Shown piece by piece: positions 29,823 to 32,716 of a stretch of 32,716 bases of DNA. Under the pieces are notes generated by a model that was given only the letters and a program-made list of their open reading frames with translations, was not told the DNA's origin and did not search any database. Source of the DNA: a virus. Each line of letters opens with the position of its first letter. Position 1 is the stretch's first letter. The DNA lies in the IMG/VR virus record IMGVR_UViG_3300019776_000690, positions 1 through 32,716 of that record. The stretch is one strand, 5' to 3'. The translations under genes were made by a program, and so were the position numbers.

Positions 29823-30353
29823 TTATTGCTCCATGATCACCCGGTACCGCTTTTGGTACTCCTCATACGACGGTGCAGATTTATTCAACTGCTGAATTTG
29901 CTGCAGCTTCCACTGATCTTTGCTGAGCGGCCCGCCCGGAGCAGAAGTTGCTGCAGTGTCGGCAACGGGCGCGGTGGCGGCCGGTGTAGTGGAAGAGCTA
30001 GAGGTGTTGAGGTTACCCAAGCATTGGTATTGGACAACTATCTGACCTGCAATGCAGGTACCGTAGCCATTCATCTGGTTGCAGTGCTGGGTTTTTCCTC
30101 CAAAGGCCTCTGCATCGGAGTAACCCCACAACGCGCATTTTGATTTAGCAATGCTCTGGGCTTGCTCGACTCGAACCACAGGGGTCTCAAACTGCTGGAA
30201 GTCATATGCCATATCAACGACGCCATCAGCTCGGCTTCCCCCTTTGGCGTAAAAGTCCTTGTTAGTGGCGCAACCCGCGAGGGTTGCTGACAATGCGAGG
30301 GCGAGAGCTACCGATAACTTGCGGGCAACAGGGGGCGATGCTGAGAAGGTCAT
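29823..30353 (-). CDS. YecR-like lipoprotein
   Basis: The 176-residue product starts at ATG 30353 with the SD GGAG. The signal MTFSASPPVARKLSVALALA ends in a lipobox LAGC at about residues 25-28. The mature part has KDFYAKGGSRADGVVDMAYD, ARSKCALWGY-like KSKCALWGYSDAEAFGGK and a Cys-containing CIAGQIVVQYQCLG, the pattern of YecR-like lipoproteins. A Ser/Thr/Ala-rich linker leads to a helical end, DQWKLQQIQQLNKSAPSYEE. YecR has been linked to flagellar regulons in enterobacteria; its role here is unknown. It lies just outside the prophage. Confidence 0.75.
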   Translation of the reverse strand: MTFSASPPVARKLSVALALALSATLAGCATNKDFYAKGGSRADGVVDMAYDFQQFETPVVRVEQAQSIAKSKCALWGYSDAEAFGGKTQHCNQMNGYGTCIAGQIVVQYQCLGNLNTSSSSTTPAATAPVADTAATSAPGGPLSKDQWKLQQIQQLNKSAPSYEEYQKRYRVIMEQ

Positions 30354-30487
30354 ATATGGACTCCGTTCATCTTTAGAGCAGTTCGCAAACTCCGCGGTTC
30401 ATTACTGTACTGTAGGCGGAGGTCGAGCATTCTGTAGTCTCCAATGACAAACAGAGGCTATTTATTCAATCTGCCTTTATGCCGTTT

Positions 30488-30517
30488 CTGTGGCGATGGT
30501 ATGCACTCTCGCCACAG
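30488..30517. repeat. REP-like palindrome
   Basis: CTGTGGCGA (30488-30496) and TCGCCACAG (30509-30517) form a perfect 9-bp dyad. The sequence resembles the REP elements abundant between genes in P. fluorescens genomes. It lies 11 bases after the stop of the minus-strand DUF6124 gene and has no T-run, so it may stabilise the mRNA end rather than terminate strictly. Confidence 0.55.
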
Positions 30518-30527
30518 GGCACGACGA

Positions 30528-30890
30528 TTACTCCTTCAATTCGACGTGATCCAGTGCCTGGTTCACCGCCAGTTCACCGAGCATGACCACTTGCGCAATG
30601 CCCAGCAGGGTCTTGCGATGTGAGGTTTCCAGCAATGCTGCGAAATTGGTGAGCATGAGGGTGGCCGAGCCGAGTGTTTCGCTGGCGTTGGCCAGCAGGG
30701 ATTCGGTGTTGTACTTCGGGTTGGCGAGGTACATGGGCTCGGGTTCGTTGGCCGTGGCCATGATCTGCGCGGCCGGGTTGAGGTAGTGGTCGAGGGCGCG
30801 CTCGGCGGCTTCGTGGAGCTTTTTTGAATCGAGTGATTCGTACGGGGATGTCGGGTCTGTGATCGGCGGATTGGGTGTAGGTTTTAACAT
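30528..30890 (-). CDS. DUF6124 family protein
   Basis: The 120-residue product begins MLKPTPNPPITDPTSPYESL, then DSKKLHEAAERALDHYL, and ends TLLGIAQVVMLGELAVNQAL. This is the layout of small Pseudomonas DUF6124 (formerly DUF3077-type) proteins, usually present in several paralogues per genome and of unknown function. It has no signal peptide; the C-terminal half is helical and moderately hydrophobic. The SD GAGGAG (complement of 30899-30904) is eight bases before the ATG and lies in a 9-bp stem with an upstream anti-SD, so translation is likely to be regulated by the leader. Confidence 0.8.
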   Translation of the reverse strand: MLKPTPNPPITDPTSPYESLDSKKLHEAAERALDHYLNPAAQIMATANEPEPMYLANPKYNTESLLANASETLGSATLMLTNFAALLETSHRKTLLGIAQVVMLGELAVNQALDHVELKE

Positions 30891-31300
30891 AGATGAAACT
30901 CCTCATGCCGTAAGTAAGGAGCCATCCAACCTCGCTACCAAACGAAGGGTGGCGGCCATGCGCAGGTTGGTAGACCGGGACATGAGGAGGCCGGCGCACC
31001 CGAAGGTGCCCTGTGCATGACCACCATAAAGCCGAGACGAAAAAACGCCGCGAATGGTGATGCTGTGCAAATCTCATGTACGGGCTACCAAACCCGATCA
31101 CTGTTTTCAGTGACCAGGAAACGATAAAACCCGCAGCCAAAGCGCACAAGCCGGCGGATTCTGGCGCAGGCGTAGGCAACGACGCAAGGCGTTGTAGCCT
31201 CGATGAAGTAACACCGGGTGTACTTAAACGCACCGCTAAACATCCAGGGTAAGGCGAGCGGATATACAGAGCCATGATCTCTGCATTCATTGACGAAGAG
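30891..31300 (-). promoter_or_regulatory. Structured leader RNA of the DUF6124 gene, SD-sequestering stem
   Basis: Read on the minus strand, CTCCTCATG (30989-30981) is a perfect complement of CATGAGGAG (30907-30899), which contains the SD. Within the loop, CTACCAACCT (30973-30964) can pair either as CTACCAA with TTGGTAG (30941-30935) or as CCAACCT with AGGTTGG (30932-30926), but not both. A second GTTTGGTAGC copy lies further 5' (31093-31084) inside a CGGG...CCCG hairpin and can compete for the same CTACCAA. Further stems are TCACTG-AAAA-CAGTGA (31113-31098) and CAACG...CGTTG (31177-31194). No protein-coding frame here has supporting features. Confidence 0.5.
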
Positions 31301-31408
31301 TTGAAAACTCACTCAGCCCTGAAAGATCAGCCTTAAAGTAGCCAGCGTCATAATCACAGAAACCCAGCGAGGCTGGAATTCCAGCCCCGCAGCGCCAATA
31401 CATTGATC

Positions 31409-32035
31409 CTATTTTTGGCTGAGCGCCGCTATTGATACTCCCGAAGCGACGAAGGTGAGTCCTGCCCCTACGTTCAGGCCATTTACCAGCCGTGGGCTCT
31501 GACGCAAAAATCGGGACAGTACAGTGGCAAATACGCCCATAAGTGCGAATCCCACTGCCGTAAGTGCGGCGAACCATATGCCGTACACCAGCATCTGCAC
31601 GCTCACTGAGCCGCGTTGTGGGTCGACGAACTGCGGGATGAACGCAAGGACGAAAAACCCAGGCTTCGGATTGAGTGCTGCCGAGAGTAATCCCGTGAGG
31701 AAAATGCTCGGCAGTGATTGCCGAGTCGCCGGCTGGAAGCTAATCAGGCTACGAGAGCGCAGGACTTTTATGCCAAGCCAAAGCAAATAGCCGGCGCCGA
31801 TAAGCTTGATGACCCAGAAGGCAACGGCGGACGTCTGCATCAGCAAAGTCAGCCCTAGCGAAGCGGTTGCCACATGAAAGAGAATTCCCGCCCCAGATGC
31901 CATCCCCGACACGATAGCGGCGATCTTGCCCTGGCTGAGTCCTCGGCCTACGGCCAGCAGATTGTCCGGGCCTGGTGCGAGCACCAATAGCAAGCACGCG
32001 GCAGTATAGGCAAGCCAGATATTGATCGGAAACAC
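31409..32035 (-). CDS. LysE/RhtB-family amino-acid exporter
   Basis: The start GTG at 32035 is chosen because AAGGAG stands six bases ahead and the product then has the usual family length (208 aa). It begins with the first membrane span, FPINIWLAYTAACLLLVLAP, followed by the LysE signature APGPDNLLAVGRGLSQGKIA. About six membrane segments are seen. The internal LIGAGYLLWLGIKVLRSRS and SAALNPKPGFFVLAFIPQFV are family hallmarks. Such proteins export amino acids or their analogues across the inner membrane; the substrate cannot be told. A MerR-family gene lies upstream on the same strand and may regulate it. Confidence 0.9.
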   Translation of the reverse strand: MFPINIWLAYTAACLLLVLAPGPDNLLAVGRGLSQGKIAAIVSGMASGAGILFHVATASLGLTLLMQTSAVAFWVIKLIGAGYLLWLGIKVLRSRSLISFQPATRQSLPSIFLTGLLSAALNPKPGFFVLAFIPQFVDPQRGSVSVQMLVYGIWFAALTAVGFALMGVFATVLSRFLRQSPRLVNGLNVGAGLTFVASGVSIAALSQK

Positions 32036-32141
32036 GGCATTCTCCTTAAGCCTCACCGAGGCATCCATCCTCACGTAGCGCCAGAATGTGCACGTACCAG
32101 GCTGCAAAGTCAAAGCCACTGCATTTGAGAATATGTGTTTG

Positions 32142-32357
32142 AAGAGTCTATTCGCGGGCTCGTTACGCAGCGGCAAACGTGCGGCTGCGATTATGAGTTT
32201 GTACCCGTCGGCACGGCTTAACGGCCATGATCCGTATGCGTATTCAAAGGGCCTGCTCACGCGACTGCCGATGCAGCGGGGGAGTGAGATTACCGAGTTG
32301 CTGCCGCATGGATGGGCGCCCATTTAACCTCGCAAGGTCTGTTGGGCGGACGCTTAC
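32142..32357 (+). mobile_element. IS66-family remnant: transposase C-terminus and right end
   Basis: The + frame ending at 32327 reads SLFAGSLRSGKRAAAIMSLY, SARLNGHDPYAYSKGLL, TRLPMQRGSEITELLPHGW. This is the characteristic C-terminus of IS66-type TnpC transposases. Thirty bases on, GGGCGGACGCTTAC ends at 32357; read inward it is GTAAGCGTCCGCCC, with the GTAA start typical of IS66 inverted repeats. The rest of the IS is missing, so it is a dead scar between the MerR-like and LysE-like genes. Confidence 0.7.
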
Positions 32358-32451
32358 TGTCCAGGGCCTGGCCAGAAGGTTTTAGAAAATGCGTAAGGGG
32401 GGCTTGAAACTGGAAGCAGGCTGCAGCTTCCGTCTTCTAGATGCTGACAGT

Positions 32452-32716
32452 TCAGTTGGAAGAGTTGTTCAGCTGCTGAAGCTCAAGTTGCTTGGCAGCA
32501 CTGGCTTCGAGGTTTGCACGCTCTTCATCCAGATACCGATAAATGCTTTGGAGGTTGGCGATTTTCTGTTTGATTTCTGCCATCTTCTTTTCAATTAGCT
32601 TAGCGCCGTCAGCACAGTCGATCAGCTTGTTCCGCTGCGCATCCAGAATCTCGCCTATTTCCCCCAGGGAAAACCCCATGCTTTGCGCGCGCTGGATAAA
32701 GTCCAGATCCTGCAGA
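32452..32716 (-). CDS. MerR-family transcriptional regulator (C-terminal part, cut by window edge)
   Basis: The minus-strand frame is open to the right edge, reading LQDLDFIQRAQSMGFSLGEI then GEILDAQRNK, the end of the MerR winged-helix domain, followed by a long dimerisation helix (AKLIEKKMAEIKQKIANLQS, YRYLDEERANLEASAAKQ). The CADGAK segment places one Cys where metal-responsive MerR proteins carry a ligand cysteine, but the sensor type cannot be fixed from this part. The N-terminal DNA-binding half is outside. Confidence 0.8.
   Translation of the reverse strand, partial: LQDLDFIQRAQSMGFSLGEIGEILDAQRNKLIDCADGAKLIEKKMAEIKQKIANLQSIYRYLDEERANLEASAAKQLELQQLNNSSN

Noticed and set aside
30574-31290. 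A 238-codon minus-strand open frame across the DUF6124 gene and its leader
   Set aside because: It is in another frame of the DUF6124 gene, rich in Arg/His/Pro in the shadow part, with no ribosome site. The leader part is better explained as structured RNA.
31085-31312. A 75-codon minus-strand open frame in the DUF6124 leader
   Set aside because: It overlaps several hairpins, has no good SD and is rich in Cys/Arg/Phe. I recall similar spurious proteins annotated in Pseudomonas, which probably reflect conservation of the RNA.
1-32716. CRISPR array, rRNA or complete tRNA
   Set aside because: No regularly spaced direct repeats were seen beyond the 22-bp unit at the left edge. Only a tRNA 3' half is present and nothing resembles rRNA.

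Overview
The window holds most of one prophage (1 to about 29633) followed by about 3 kb of bacterial chromosome. GC-rich coding, a REP-like palindrome of the kind common in Pseudomonas fluorescens (30488-30517), a DUF6124-type gene and close resemblance of the phage genes to Pseudomonas prophage genes all point to a Pseudomonas, probably of the P. fluorescens group. This is an inference from recognised families; no database search was run. The left prophage end (attL, repressor, early genes) lies outside the window.

Layout. 1-3420 is an early operon on the + strand: the 3' part of a lambda O-like/DnaT-like replication gene carrying a 22-bp tandem repeat, a lambda P-like helicase-loader gene, a small gene, a tyrosine integrase, a small Cys-motif protein and a Q-like antiterminator. 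3471-4397 is an AT-rich cargo gene for a membrane-anchored coiled-coil protein. 4398-4656 is a control region with an inverted repeat and two tandem terminators. 4657-26655 is the late region, all on +: holin, a protein of unknown function, a probable cos region, and a lambda-type head module (Nu1-like TerS, GpA-type TerL, gpW, portal, a ClpP protease/major capsid fusion, DUF2190 protein, FII-like attachment protein, probable tail completion protein). It is joined to a P2-type contractile tail module (V, small protein, W, J, I, fibre, fibre chaperone, sheath FI, tube FII, E with a probable +1 frameshift to E', tape measure, U, X, D). Lysis genes follow (GH19 endolysin, Rz with nested Rz1). 26656-29583 is an AT-rich cargo/decay zone: a minus-strand gene broken at an A9 run, a dead SRAP (YedK/HMCES) gene, an unknown plus-strand gene and non-coding remnants.

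The prophage ends at 29584-29633 in the 3' half of a tRNA-Pro(GGG) gene, the attachment-site copy, followed by the tRNA's own terminator. The chromosome beyond carries a YecR-like lipoprotein, a DUF6124 gene with a long structured leader, a LysE-family exporter, an IS66-family remnant and the 3' part of a MerR-family regulator, all coding genes on the minus strand.

How it works together: O and P proteins would load the host helicase, and Q would let RNA polymerase read through the many intrinsic terminators set between late modules. The head and contractile tail assemble separately and join, and holin, endolysin and the two spanins lyse the cell. The most notable observations are: an SD-sequestering leader with competing stems before the DUF6124 gene; an RF2-like CUU-UAA +1 frameshift site in the tail chaperone gene; seven copies of a GTTAC-N(1-2)-GTAAC palindrome in the late region; repeated terminator-then-SD cassettes at module boundaries; an EF-hand-like loop inside the endolysin; and a poly-A frameshift in a right-end cargo gene.
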